Below the pieces are notes generated by a model, which searched no databases, had not been told where the DNA came from, and saw only the letters and a program-made list of their open reading frames with translations. A stretch of DNA of 64,000 bases, from the NCBI GenBank assembly GCA_028673005.1, contig CM054113.1, positions 213,395,504 through 213,459,503 of the forward strand, given 5' to 3'. Positions 10,427-22,069 of the stretch are shown here, piece after piece (the first letter of the stretch is position 1; every line of letters begins with the position of its first letter). Both the position numbers and the translations under genes were made by a program. The stretch comes from Tanypteryx hageni (taxonomy: Eukaryota > Arthropoda > Insecta > Odonata > Petaluridae).

Positions 10427-12370
10427 CAGGGGTTTTCAAACCTTTTCTCTGAGGCCCTTTAAAATGAGAACATATATGTTACGGCCCACAAAAATTTTTA
10501 TTCATAAATTGCTACATATAAATTAATAAATAGTTAACCTGCGATATAAAATAGCGTAAATTAATCAAATCTTTCTTACATAGAGTTCAAAAAGTAATAT
10601 TTCATGCAAAGAATATATAGGCGCTGCTTTTTAAATGCAGAGCTGAATTAACATCTTAACAAGATGTCCAAACCAGGACTAATGCAGGCTGGTTTCCCAA
10701 AGTTGACTTCCCGAATTGATTACTTATATTAACAGAAAATGTTTCAGTATGTGTTAGTCTTTCCAAGGAATTCCAATAGCATAAATACCATTTGCAATTC
10801 ATAGTTTATCAATGATAGAGAAAAATTGGATTAACGGATTAACTGTCCACTGCTGAAGGGTAGTCGAGTGGAAAAGAAAATAACCCATTTATTCACTTGT
10901 CTATGCTCAAACCGAGTTCGGTAATAATCGTCTCCATGGCAAAAATCCGATATAATGTGATTTAAAACGCAAAAACACTATGTTTTAGTAGAAAATTCAA
11001 GAAAATACGATCAATTATCAAAATTATGTGATAAGAATTAGAATATACATTCTTTTCCCCTTAGATCAGTACAAACCTAGCTACGATATCACAATGTTAA
11101 GATATTTTAAAGTATTAAAGAAAATACCTATGGCAGAATATAAAGAATTAGCACTTGGATTTTAGATGTCGTATATGCGCGCAGATAGTTTTCCGTTCTT
11201 TTCATCGAAGGAAAGAATTATGCTGACTTTCGCCTTAAAGTCGCAATTAAAGAAACTATGAAAGGCAATGTAGGAGTTTTGGGTAAAAGAGAAGCAGTAA
11301 AGATTGATACTAATGAAAAATGGAGAAACCTCCTAATAATCATAAAAATAATAAAAAGGAACTGCTCACTCGCCGGTTTAGGGGAAATTACTCCGCGCCA
11401 GGGACCTAACACTCATGCAGTCACACTCTCTAGGTTCCTATTGGAAACTGTGTTTTTGTTAAAATAAGTTCATGAATAAATTGGCCAAGAAGGTGAAAGT
11501 GCGTTCCCAATGGCTGTCCAATCATGATTTTTGTAAATAGTTTTATTGAATAGAAAAAAGTTTGTTTCATCCAGAGTTTAGAAGGGTTGATTTATTCAAC
11601 GGATATGTAGGGGAAAACACCTGTATTAGTGATCCACTCTTCGAGAAAAGTGTAGTATTTGGGATGCTAGGAAAGAGAGACGTGACATCAAAAGAAACTA
11701 ACGTTGGGAATCACTAAGTATTAACTTTTTGGCATTTTCAATGAATCTTAAGATTTTTTAATTCGTCAACTATCCATTTAGAAAGGAGATAAGTGTGGAA
11801 ATCAATACATGACACAATAGGTCTCAGAAATTCCAGGTTTGTGGACTTAAGGTAAACAATGTAACATTGAGATGGTAGAATTTAAAACCGTAATCTTATA
11901 ACGTAAGACCTCTTCTGAGTTTTGGGCAGTTTTTTTATTTTATGGTGTCCTTGGTAGAAAACATCATTTTATTAAAAGAATATTACTTTCTCTTTGAACT
12001 AAAGATTGGTTTCTGGAAATATAACTTCAAGGCAATTTATCCTCAAATATAAGTTTATCGAGAATGAAACTTCGGAAAATACGCTTTGCATTTTCCATGA
12101 AAATAATTATTGAGGAAGCAGATGGTGCTCCTTTGCTGCACGAGGGTGCTGTAGTAGGTCAGTTTTTGAGAAAGGCGTAGGACAATGATAAGTGCTCTAG
12201 CAGCGGGAATGGGTGGGCAATTTTGTAAGGTTAGTATTCGGCTAATTTGCTAATAACCATTTTACCCATCGAGGGAGGCACTATAAGTTTTGTGGGTAGG
12301 GTCCTTGCGACCCATTTTCAACATTTCGCGGCCCACCATTGGACCGCGGCCTATACTTTGAAAAACCCTG
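10427..12370. mobile_element. hAT-type DNA transposon with GCCTAGAT target duplication
   Basis: The left end is CAGGGGTTTTCAAA at 10427. The right end is TTTGAAAAACCCTG finishing at 12370. The 8-bp duplication GCCTAGAT flanks both sides (10419-10426 and 12371-12378). The element is 1944 bp. No transposase is recognisable; frames near 11218-11467 show no hAT motifs. The flanking host sequence (AGGCGGTCGCCTAGATCGCC) resembles the GC-rich end of a CAGnGGCGGAT-type MITE, so this looks like a transposon inserted into another. Confidence 0.82.
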
Positions 12371-13129
12371 GCCTAGATCGCCTGGCCCCTATATCCGCCT
12401 CTTACTTATTAAGGGTATGCGTTCACCAGGATCGGCTCGAGGTATGTTGGCGCCGCGGGAGAGATTAGCTCTAAGCGCTCATTCATATAATTTTAAGAAG
12501 ATATTTTGAAGGAGTATGCTAATTCGTTTTATATATGTTAAGTCGTTTGAGATGTCGTTTGAAGACTGTTCAAATTATTCGTAAAAACTTGTGTAGGCCT
12601 TTTAGCAAGAAGTTTGGCGATCCCAGCAATAGATGAACCAGGTTAATCCTTTTACCTACATATTCATAAAATTGTTGGGTGAACTAGACGCATTTTTTAT
12701 GCAAATAATCCGACATCAGTGGCAATTCATCTAACGTTGATGCTCAAACTACCCAACAGTTTTATGTCTACAGAAGTTGACTTTACCATTTATTAGAGTT
12801 TCATATTAATTTGTTTTCTGATATTACTCATAAAGTCACTTAAAATCTACCGTTCTGTACTTTGAAATAAAAAAATTAATTTTCTATGAATTTTAAACCA
12901 TCGTAACTGACTTACAATGTCATTTACACATATAAAAGCCATTTAGTGTCAGTTGTTTAATAAAAATTGTGTTAATAAGCATCTCAATTAACATATAACA
13001 TTGTGAGAAATGTTCGTATAACTTAACGCCTTCTGCTTTGATAAAAGACAATGCTGCTGCAGAATCTTTTTTCTTTTCGATTACATGCGCCGGAAAAAGT
13101 CGAAAACGTTCGATAATGCGTCCCATTTA

Positions 13130-13460
13130 CCCTTCGTCGTTGCGACGTCCTCGCCTTTCCACCTCGCTAGTTACCGTCACTCAAACGAGAGACAGTGGAT
13201 GAAGTGGGACTCCGCATCTCCTCTGCCATCCTAAATTCCTGGACGTGCCAGCGAATATATTTATCGGCCGACAACATCGCTGCCTCCTCTGCGGAACAGA
13301 CGCACTCGTTGCGTCGCTTGCCAATCCACATGGGTGGGGAGAGGCCGACCGAGCTGGCTTTTTAACTAATCAGAATCAGTCGCAGTTCAGAGGCAAGAAG
13401 AACGAGAAAACCGAGCCTTGACACTGGAGGGCCAAATCAAATGGCCAGCCACGGCTGCAT
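13130..13460 (+). other. GC-rich island with initiator-like sequence
   Basis: The stretch is GC-richer than the surrounding 10 kb and contains TCAGTC at 13376-13381 preceded by CTTTTTAACTAATCAG. No TATA box lies at the right distance and no convincing exon follows. It may be a promoter or conserved regulatory block, but I cannot support more. Confidence 0.2.
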
Positions 13461-14009
13461 TGGCTTCTTTGAGTTTATGGAACAGCTTTCACAAGTTTTG
13501 ATTCGATGTATTAAGTGGCTTCCCTACCATTTGAGTTCTGTTTTAGTTAGTTATGCAACCCAACCTGAGATTCTATGAAAATACTCGTCACTGCCAAAGA
13601 ATGAAAATGTAGTCGTTGGATCTTTTAATAGAATTAAACACAACATAAATGTTTAATGTTAGTATAATGTAAAGGCAATTGCGTTACGCCGAGTATACTA
13701 CTTTAAATTTATACCTCTAATATGAAAAGAATAATAATTAATAGTTATAACTATGTCGTCATATCTTTATAATTGCAAAAACCAATGGCGTAACTAGGAG
13801 CAGAAGAGCCCGCGGTAAAGTATTATTTCATCCCCTCCCACTCCCTCAACCAACAAATACGTATGTTTGATTGGAACTGAAACCCGTCGTAAAGTCGATC
13901 AGGTTGCGTATATTATTCAATTATCAGGAATATGCTGAAAATGTTATGTTATTACTCTGTCCAAAAATTATTTTTAACAGGAGAGTCATTCAGAAATTAG
14001 GTTAAACAA

Positions 14010-15449
14010 GATGAAAAAGTATACTCCATAAATGGAATACATTGAGATTTTAAAGGCGTTCTTTATGGAAAATATGCATGAAAGGGTATCGAAAGATTGG
14101 GCGATTCTCAAATTTTAATCTCCGAAATTATAGCTCGTAATTATGTGGTCTCTCGGACGTTTTTGTGGTAAATGAAATCCTCTATCTAAATAACTTTTTT
14201 AATCTATACCTCAAAGATCATATAAGAGCTTGGAAGAGAAATATATGAATTCATTGTTGTTTGCCGATAGAACCATCTTAGCGATCGATGTAAACAAAAT
14301 ATGTGGTTTCAAGTTTGGGATTTTCTCGAATTTTTATCTCCGAAGCTGTAACTAGTAATTATGTGCTTCCGAGGTCTTCTGATTGGTAAATGATGTCCTC
14401 TATCTAATACATATATTAAAGATAATTCTATCCTTCTTTCTGTGTGTTTGCACGGTTTGCACGTTTGCACAATTACAGCACATTTTTTATTTGCATTTTA
14501 AAATCAGAATTGCGATAAGAATATGGGACTTGCACCAAACGACGCCTAAAAGAACGGATAATCATTTTCCAGACATCGATTTTCGAATACGCCTCGAATC
14601 GTTCCACAAATTCGTTTTTAACACGAAAATTTTGCTAAATTTTAGACGAAAAACTTTCGTCGTCAAGGGCGACGGCATTGTTGCTGATCTAGAAAAATTA
14701 CGTCTATATCTAAAAGCAATGACATGAACTTTGATACTCTATTTGAAATCAATTGTGAGAACCCTTCTTATATATTTTGAATGCATTTTAATAGAAAGGG
14801 AATTAATGATGGCTTAATTTGAACGATAGGTTTGCTTACTGCAGTGCCATTTATAAGGCGTGGAAGAAATGCGAACGAACATACGACCACTAATATTTTA
14901 ATTAGCTTTTTGTTTTGTTTACCTTGGCGACACCGGCCATGCGTCAAATATCTTGCTTAATTATCGAAAGAAATTAATCATAATCATTGTCAATATAGTA
15001 ATTTGCTTTAAACTGCCCAATAAAAATTGCAAACAAAAAGATATTTTCAATGTACGCGTGAAGTATCTTCCTATTTGAAATGTTGAGTTGTCCATCATTA
15101 CAATGCATTGGAGCTGTTTCGGACTTCAAGTTTTTACGCTACGTGTTTATTTGTTTTAAATTTACATGAAACTTTTCACATAAATTTTCAATCGGTTTTT
15201 GTCCTTCATGATTTTTTTCATTGTAAGCTGTATAAATGCACTTGAAAGCCTGAGTCCAATAATGCAAAAATCCGAGATCAACAATGCCAGCTACCATAGC
15301 AACCTCTTTATGAAATGTCGAAAAATCTAATACAAACTTAAAATATGAGGGAGGAGAATGGAAGAGATAAAAGTAGGAAGAATGGGAAGTGCCTTAAATT
15401 TAATATTTAATCCAAGCATACCCGTCATACTGACGGGCTATTGTACTAG
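14010..15449 (+). mobile_element. Helitron-like repeat with 3' hairpin and CTAG end
   Basis: The 3' end reads CCCGTCA-TAC-TGACGGG (15421-15437), a perfect 7-bp stem hairpin, then eight bases and CTAG (15446-15449) followed by T. This matches the Helitron 3' terminus. Upstream are two ~90-bp repeats (14101-14190 and 14326-14408) sharing TTATCTCCGAA, TCGTAATTATGTG and GTCCTCTATCTAA. A third copy lies at 15871-15960. The 5' boundary near 14010 is uncertain. Confidence 0.5.
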
Positions 15450-15481
15450 TTCAAATAAATGTTTTATCTATACCTCACAGA

Positions 15482-15761
15482 CAGTGGCGGATTTAGGGGG
15501 GATCGCACATGTCGCGCGCCAGGGGCCCCGAAATAATGTTTGTCCATATAATCTCAGAAATATTAAATGTCTCAATTTAGAAATCAGTGGAAGCTCTATA
15601 TTATTCCATAGAAAAACGATCGTTAAGAGGTGTCACAAAGGATGGTGGCCGTTAGGAGCGGTTTCACTATATATTTAGATTGTAGGGCCCCCGACTGCTT
15701 AGCGCCAGGGCCCCCCAAATGTTTAGCGCCAGGGGCCCCAGGAGGCGTAAATCCGCCACTG
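15482..15761. mobile_element. 280-bp hAT-like MITE, TSD CTCACAGA
   Basis: Terminal inverted repeats CAGTGGCGGATTTA (left) and TAAATCCGCCACTG (right) are perfect over 14 bp. The flanks carry the 8-bp duplication CTCACAGA (15474-15481 and 15762-15769). The interior is GC-rich with repeated AGGGGCCCC blocks. It is inserted in a repeat (TATACCTCACAGATCATATAAGAG) whose uninterrupted form is seen at about 14204, so the empty site is known within this window. Confidence 0.9.
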
Positions 15762-15965
15762 CTCACAGATCATATAAGAGTATGCGAGAGAAATATATGC
15801 TATTTGAACGTTGTTTGCCGATAGAATCGTCGTATCGACCTATGCAAACAAAATATACGATGTTTTGCTCGGGATATTCTCGAATTTTTATCTCCGAAAC
15901 TATAAGTCGTAATTATTTGGACTCGCGGTCTTCTTTGTGTTAAACGAAGTCCTCTATCCGAATGA

Positions 15966-16420
15966 TTTTTTACTTTCTCCATACACGTAGTATAGGGGAA
16001 AGTATTGTTTTTATGAAAAAAATCGACTTCGAGATTTCAACGGAAATACACGTTTTGAGGTCCCCTGAACACGTTTTGACCATTTTCTCGATGATGTCTG
16101 TGTGTGTGCGTGCGTGCGTGTGCGTGCGCGTGTGTGTGATAGCTTTTTGTGGATGCTCTAACTAAAAAACTATTAATCATGTCAACGCGAAATTTTATAT
16201 TTCACATTTTTATAAAAGTCACAAGAACTGATTAGTTTTTGGTAAAAATCTGTCAACCGGAAGTGGGTGTTTACCCTTGTCACTTGTTAACAATTGACGC
16301 TTAGTTACGTCTTAGTAACGCTCCTTTTTATTTTATTAATTGTTGGAGCTTTGTGGCTATATCAAATATCAGAAGGCTATGGTTTGAGTTTATTTCTGTT
16401 TTTTGTAGGCTAAAATTTTC
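15966..16420 (+). mobile_element. Helitron-like repeat copy with internal (TG)n
   Basis: The copy begins TTTTTACTTTCTCC, then ATACACGTAGTATAGGGG and AAAGTATTG, then ATCGACTTCGAGATTTCAAC. It then carries a TGTGTGTG/CGTGCGTG core (16097-16138), AACCGGAAGTGGGTGTTTAC and ACGCTTAGTTACGTCTTAG. Sister copies are at 25060-24430 (minus), 43828-44686 (plus) and 52290-52020 (minus), with fragments at 39590 and 46350. Short protein-like frames across it are repeat artefacts. Confidence 0.6.
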
Positions 16421-17249
16421 TCGCAGTTTCTTAAAATATTTATTATTATGTAACTTATTTGGAATTTTGAAGAAATATTATAGATATGGAGAAAGTCATG
16501 TGGTGACCGCTTCAGATTTTTTTACATCTATACCACACAGATCATACAAGGGCTAGTGAGAGGAAGACATGATATTTAATTGTTGCTTGATGGATGCCAT
16601 TTAAGGAGATACGAGTATATGTTTATTTTAGTGTTTACATAAAGTTGAAGTTATAATTGACGGATGCGATTCAAAATCACAATCAGGCGATACATTTAAA
16701 TAAGGATCATCGTACTTACTTTAATTAAAATCCGTCCAGCGGTCTAGGACAGACCGACGAGACGTGCCCATAAGCCGTTCTGCTACTACCTCTTCGCTGG
16801 TAAAGAACGCCTAAAAAGGGAAGTCGCAATAAATCATAATATATTTCATTTTCGGAAAAATTCGAGGGCTATCCAGAGGCCCCTTGGTCCCCTGGGTGGT
16901 ATTTGGCCACCCGATTGTTTCGCCACCGGCAAAAACTGTTAACCATTAAATTTTTATGCTTTAAATTCATATTTCCTTAGCAAAATCAACGTTCCACTTT
17001 GCCTCTTGGCAAAATCCGTGAGTATTCAACTTAGTGTAAATATCAGAAGTAAAGCATATTCGTGGCACTTAACACAGAATTTTTATTTTCGGTGAAAATT
17101 TATTTATTTTCTGCAGTATTTTAATGCAATATTTGTTGATAAAATCAATTCGTTGTATACGGAAGAATACGAACGTATTTCATTAGAGAATCATGAGGCT
17201 CGCATTGTGGCTAAAACAGATTCAACACTAGGCTTTTAAGTAACAAACA

Positions 17250-17345
17250 AGATGGAAAAGTATACTCCATGAATGGAACACACTGATATTTCAAATGCGT
17301 TCTTTATGGGAAATACATATGAAACGGTATCGGTCCAAAGATCGT
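17250..17345 (+). repeat. Copy of a dispersed repeat end (TATACTCCAT...GCGTTCTTTATGG)
   Basis: AACAAGATGGAAAAGTATACTCCATGAATGGA followed by GCGTTCTTTATGGGAAATA closely matches 14013-14080. In reverse orientation it also matches 9895-9967. It marks one edge of a dispersed repeat family. Confidence 0.6.
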
Positions 17346-17349
17346 AGGT

Positions 17350-18130
17350 CAATTCTTTCTAAATTTTATTTGCTGAAGAATAAAAGTCTGCACGTCGATA
17401 AGTCCATTTTTACGTGATAACTTACGAGAAATAGAAATAATCCCCTGGAGTCGAACCCGGGTCGTTTTTCAAAATATTTTTTTGTCAATCACTTTTAATA
17501 TATAAATCCTGGAAAATTTTGAACGATTATCTCTTACAGTTTTTGAGATATAAACGATTTAAAATTATTACCAACCAACACGTATCTATTGTCATAGAGT
17601 TAATTATAGCCGAAATGAGCATCTTGTTTCTTAAAACCTTGTTATGGCAATTGTAGATACCTAACATAAGTACTTCATTCGTTATTTTTTTAATTTAACT
17701 GCTTATTCTTGAACTAATAACTTAATGAACAATTATACTCACGTGTTGACTCTTTTTTAAGAGCGACACATTGATGACGATGAGAATTAGAATTCGACTG
17801 CGCCACTGAAGCACCTATGCCGATATTAATCGTTTACATCTCAAAAACGGTAAGAGATAATGGATCGAAATTTACCAGGATTGCTTGACTCACATATAAA
17901 AAGTGATTGACGAAAACATTTGGAAAAACGACCCGGGTTCGACTCCAGGGAATTATTTCTATTTCTCATACGGTAACACGTAAAAATGGACTTTTCGACG
18001 TGCAGGCTTTTCTTCTTTCGGAAATTAAAATTAGAAAAATTTGTCCTTTGATTTTCGAATCTGGACCATTCTAAAGGAAACATTTTCAAGTTTCTTATTC
18101 TATTCGTCTTTTTTTCGTCTTCAGCTCCAA
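17350..18130. mobile_element. Inverted-repeat element with B-box-like arms
   Basis: Two arms of about 200 bp (17350-17560 and 17830-18040) are inverted copies. Shared blocks include CACGTAAAAATGGACTTTTCGACGTGC, GACCCGGGTTCGACTCCAGG with its reverse complement, and the ATCTCAAAAACGGTAAGAGATAA block. The spacer is about 270 bp. The GGTTCGACTCC core equals an RNA polymerase III B box, but no A box or tRNA fold is evident. Single arms recur at 18700-18965 and, reversed, at 26880-27180. Confidence 0.65.
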
Positions 18131-18689
18131 ATCGCTCATGTTATTCGTTTGAATGGTATATTTTGGAAAAATCGTGGCATCCTGCCAATTACATCGTTAA
18201 ACCTCGAGATCTTATTGTTACTTCAATCCATATATGTTTTTAAGCGTGACTTGAAGGCTTTTATTACGAGAAGGAGAGTAATACGGAATGAGGGGGAAAT
18301 GATTTTCAAAGCAATCAATGTAAACAACACTCGTTGCATTATTTACTAGAAGGCATACCTAAAAACCTTAAATACTATTCAAAGAGATTAAAAATCGTAA
18401 TAATGAGCTAAATTCAATATTATTGGAATAGAAACGATATGGAAATCTGAATAACGTGTTTGACGTTTTAATGAACAAACCGAGCATTAAAAATTTTATG
18501 GGCTGAGGGACTGCGATAGGTTACGGGAGTAAGGTAGAAGAATGGAGGACTTGAGGACGGTTTTGGAAATAGGGGGAGAAAGAGAGGTTTAATAGGATAA
18601 AAAATTCACCAAAATAACAACAAAAGGACATTTTGTTCGTCCGTTGGTCTGAGCGTCAAGCTATTAAAAGGCGAATAGCTCACTCAAGG

Positions 18690-18970
18690 ATCTAGATAGA
18701 AAATTGAAAATTAGCAGAAATAATCTATTCAAATATAAAAATACTTTGCCGAAAGGAAATTCACGAAAATTTCTAGAGTTCAACTCCAGGGTAATATTTC
18801 CATTCTTCGTGAGAAAACACTCAAAAATCGACTTTTCGTCGTGCAGGTTTTTCTTCTTTTGGAAATTAAAATTGGAAAAACCTGACCCACGATCATGCGA
18901 TTTGAAATATTTTAAAGAAAAATAAAGTCACTTATTCTATTATTCTTTTTTCCGAAATCGCTCATTTGTT
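18690..18970 (+). repeat. Single arm of the B-box repeat family
   Basis: Shared with the right arm at 17930-18120: AGTTCAACTCCAGGGTAAT, AATCGACTTTTCGTCGTGCAGG, TTTCTTCTTTTGGAAATTAA, and a TTCTATTATTC...AAATCGCTCAT tail. The B-box core is degraded here (GAGTTCAACTCC). Confidence 0.6.
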
Positions 18971-21950
18971 TATCTTGACAACCGACTGCTGTGAAACAAA
19001 ATCAATATAAATAATTATTGTTAAAATAATTTATTTAAAGCTAAAAATTTTAATTCCGTTTTTTAGTCATTTGAACCCGTCATGTTTGACCGACAATGGC
19101 GCTAATAGTAAATATTAGGCGTCATGATTACTAAAAAGCACAAAGAATACATTTTTAGGAATACAACGTTCATATTTTGCACTAAATGTTTTGACAGAAA
19201 ATTTTGTTTCTGTTCACATAAAATTCGCATGGCATTCTCTTTAGTGGCGTATGATAGTAAAAATTATTTATGAATCGGAAGACAACGCGTATATTCTCTC
19301 ACTCCATCCCACTTTTTTACGAACAAAAACAAACATTTCTGAATTTATTTTCGACCTTTCAGAGAATAACGATAAAGTTTTTCTCTAAAAAGGTTTTCGC
19401 CATATAAGAACGTTTATTGATATTTTTAATGAAAAGTTTAATATCTTATCTATCAACTGTTTTTGTTGTGAAGGGTTGAATGTTGAACCTTTCCTTTAGA
19501 GAGAAAAGGAAGATATAAATATGATATCCTAACCTCGTATGATTTGACGTATTTATTGGACTATTGATGATGCCACACACACTGCGATAAGAAATAATGC
19601 CTCATATGAATGCAATCGTCGAGGCGATCGTGGATGCGTGCAATACTCGAGGCACCCGGAAATTACGTTCTAGAAGGTGAGGTTGGCGAGGAGGAGGAGG
19701 TGGAAGGCGGTGAGACGCGTGGCTGAGAATTCAAACGCGTGACAATGGATGCGAACCACTTCCCCCGCCCGCTGAGAGGCTTTCCTCCGACACGCCACAT
19801 TTCGGAGCGCCGTTTTTAGAACGCTGGAGCTAGCTGCTGAATTGGGGATGAGCATCCTTCCGCAACCTCTATACATCACTATCTTTTGCTGTGCGAAGGA
19901 GAAAATAAATGGTTAACATTCGTAACGAAGCCTATTTCACGTCCGCAAAACCCATCTCTGTCGAAAGTACATTCGTTTGTTTCTCTCTCGCGCCTAAACT
20001 CGTCCTGGAATGGAGAAAGATTCGCAGGGAAAATTTTTTAAGGAGCGACGAAGCCTCTTACTGGTTACTTTGTAAGATTAGCTGTAATCGAGAGATGTAG
20101 CGTGTAGAGTAAATACGTTTTCCTTAAAGTATTTTCAGTATTTCGTTACTCCAGGTGTCAAAAAGTTTAAAAGCGACTATTTGCGTCCGCGTAGAGTACC
20201 CTAATTGTCGGTTTGCTACTAAAAATCTCCGACTCCGTTGTCGGCCACTCCTCTTATTATAACGAGTTGGGAAATCGATAGCTCTGGATGAATCCAAAAT
20301 TCGATCCGGGAATTTTTTTAAGTCTCCTTGTGTTCCTACGCAGCATACTCCAATGACATCCAACGCGCTAAACGAAGCATTCCTATTCCTTTGTCTTACC
20401 GTCCCATAGATTGCATCTTTTTTCGCTTAAAATTAAAGTTTTTAAGCCAATTTCTGGGTAAATAACACGATTAAGACTCGATTTAATTGACCTTTTTGTG
20501 CAACATTAAATATTTTCGACTTGTGTTATAGGGATTCGCTTGTGGTTCCTCTCAGAACTAAATATTTTGAACTCCGCCGTCTAATGCAAATAACTTATCG
20601 CAATTATTTAATGATAGATTTTGCAGCATCAATAATTTTTCATATGATCGAATTCATTTTAACCGATTTTTAAAAAATCGTCATTTATGCGAGTATTATA
20701 TACACTGCGTAAATTTAATTTGATGGATGTGTAGAATTAAATACAATGGTTGCGATCTGATATGAACGCTATATCTTGAATAGCAAAATTTTTTTAATTA
20801 ATAGTGCAGGCAACCTTATATAAAATAAAGAAAAACGTGTGCTTTCCCGATTATCGGCATACTGCGGGATCAACTTCCATTACATATTAAATTATATGAT
20901 TTCAATTGACGAGATTTCTGTCAGCGCAGCTTTCAAGATTTAACCTGAGAAAGAAGATGATGGTGGTAGTTCATATGGTCTTAAATCCATTTTCCAGAAG
21001 GAATCTCCTCTCTTTTTTAACACCTTGCGCATTTTATCAGAGCGTATGATGACCAAGAAGCTCTACCTAGTGGCTACATTGTTGGTTTCTTTTAAAAACT
21101 ATCTTCACGCTTATCATTTAATTAAATGAATGGGAAATATGCATGTTTACAAGTGCAGAAACAGGCCTCAAAACATAATCTACATCTTCACTGGCATGCT
21201 CTGAATTTTTCATTATGTATTTTTGTCCCTTTCCACTAAATTATGTTAGACTGATTGTCGAAAGAAATTAATTTTAAATTTCATGTAATTTTGGAGAAAT
21301 TTGCTCGAACGATTTTTCAGTCATAACTATAAATAGACCAATTTTCTCATATTAGGCAGTTGGTTTGGAATTCAATAGGCTTTTATATGATTTACATTAT
21401 TTGGGGCGAACCAAACCTATATTCAATATTTCCCTCCGCGGTTGCTTTATCGACTAAGTGTGTTAGCATCCGCATTGGAAATTCGATTATCTCGTTTCGG
21501 AGGATGTGGCTTCCCCATTTTCACCCTACCTCTCCGCAAGGTATTCGTATCGAATGCGTTTTTTATTCAACTGGCGTTGATCCAACGAAACGGCACCGTA
21601 GGTCAAATTCTCAGGCGCCTTGTCTTTGCTCGGACAATAGACAAAGGGAAAGAGAATGGAATTACCATTAACCATCGATTCATGTCGATGATTTTTTCGT
21701 TGACCGAATGGTAATATGGAAGCGTGGAACCGCGGGACATAGAAGTTTGACCCGAAAACTTTTAATGTATCGGTTTGGACACTGAATGATTTGGAGGCCA
21801 GAAGCCGAAATTTCAACGCAGTTTATCGTCGCCCCTCTTATGATTTTAGGTTCTCCTATGGTCCTAATTAATATTCACTTAAAATCAGGTGTATTTAGAA
21901 GAAGTGGGATGATTTGGGGGGCAAAATTAGTTTGAGAGCATGAATTATAG
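18971..21950. other. Intergenic, no gene recognised
   Basis: Mostly AT-rich. Moderately GC-rich islands at 19620-19880, 20120-20370 and 21430-21820 carry frames of 69-103 codons on both strands. None has a recognisable domain, splice context or promoter. They may be conserved regulatory blocks. The 20363-20124 minus-strand frame is arginine-rich and of unknown nature. Confidence 0.35.
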
Positions 21951-22069
21951 ACTTTACAAAGAACAGAAATAAACTCAAACCATAGCCTTCTGATATTGGA
22001 TATAGCCACAAAGCTCCAACAATTAACAAAAGAAAAAGGAGCGTTACTAAGATGTAACTAAGCGTCAAT

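Noticed and set aside
15962..16165. Protein-like frame [11 protein letters not shown]... and its twin at 43850
   Set aside because: Conserved only because both are copies of a non-coding Helitron-like repeat; the frame runs into the TG microsatellite.
20124..20363. Arginine-rich 79-residue frame
   Set aside because: No domain, no promoter or splice context, single copy in the window; not supportable as a gene.
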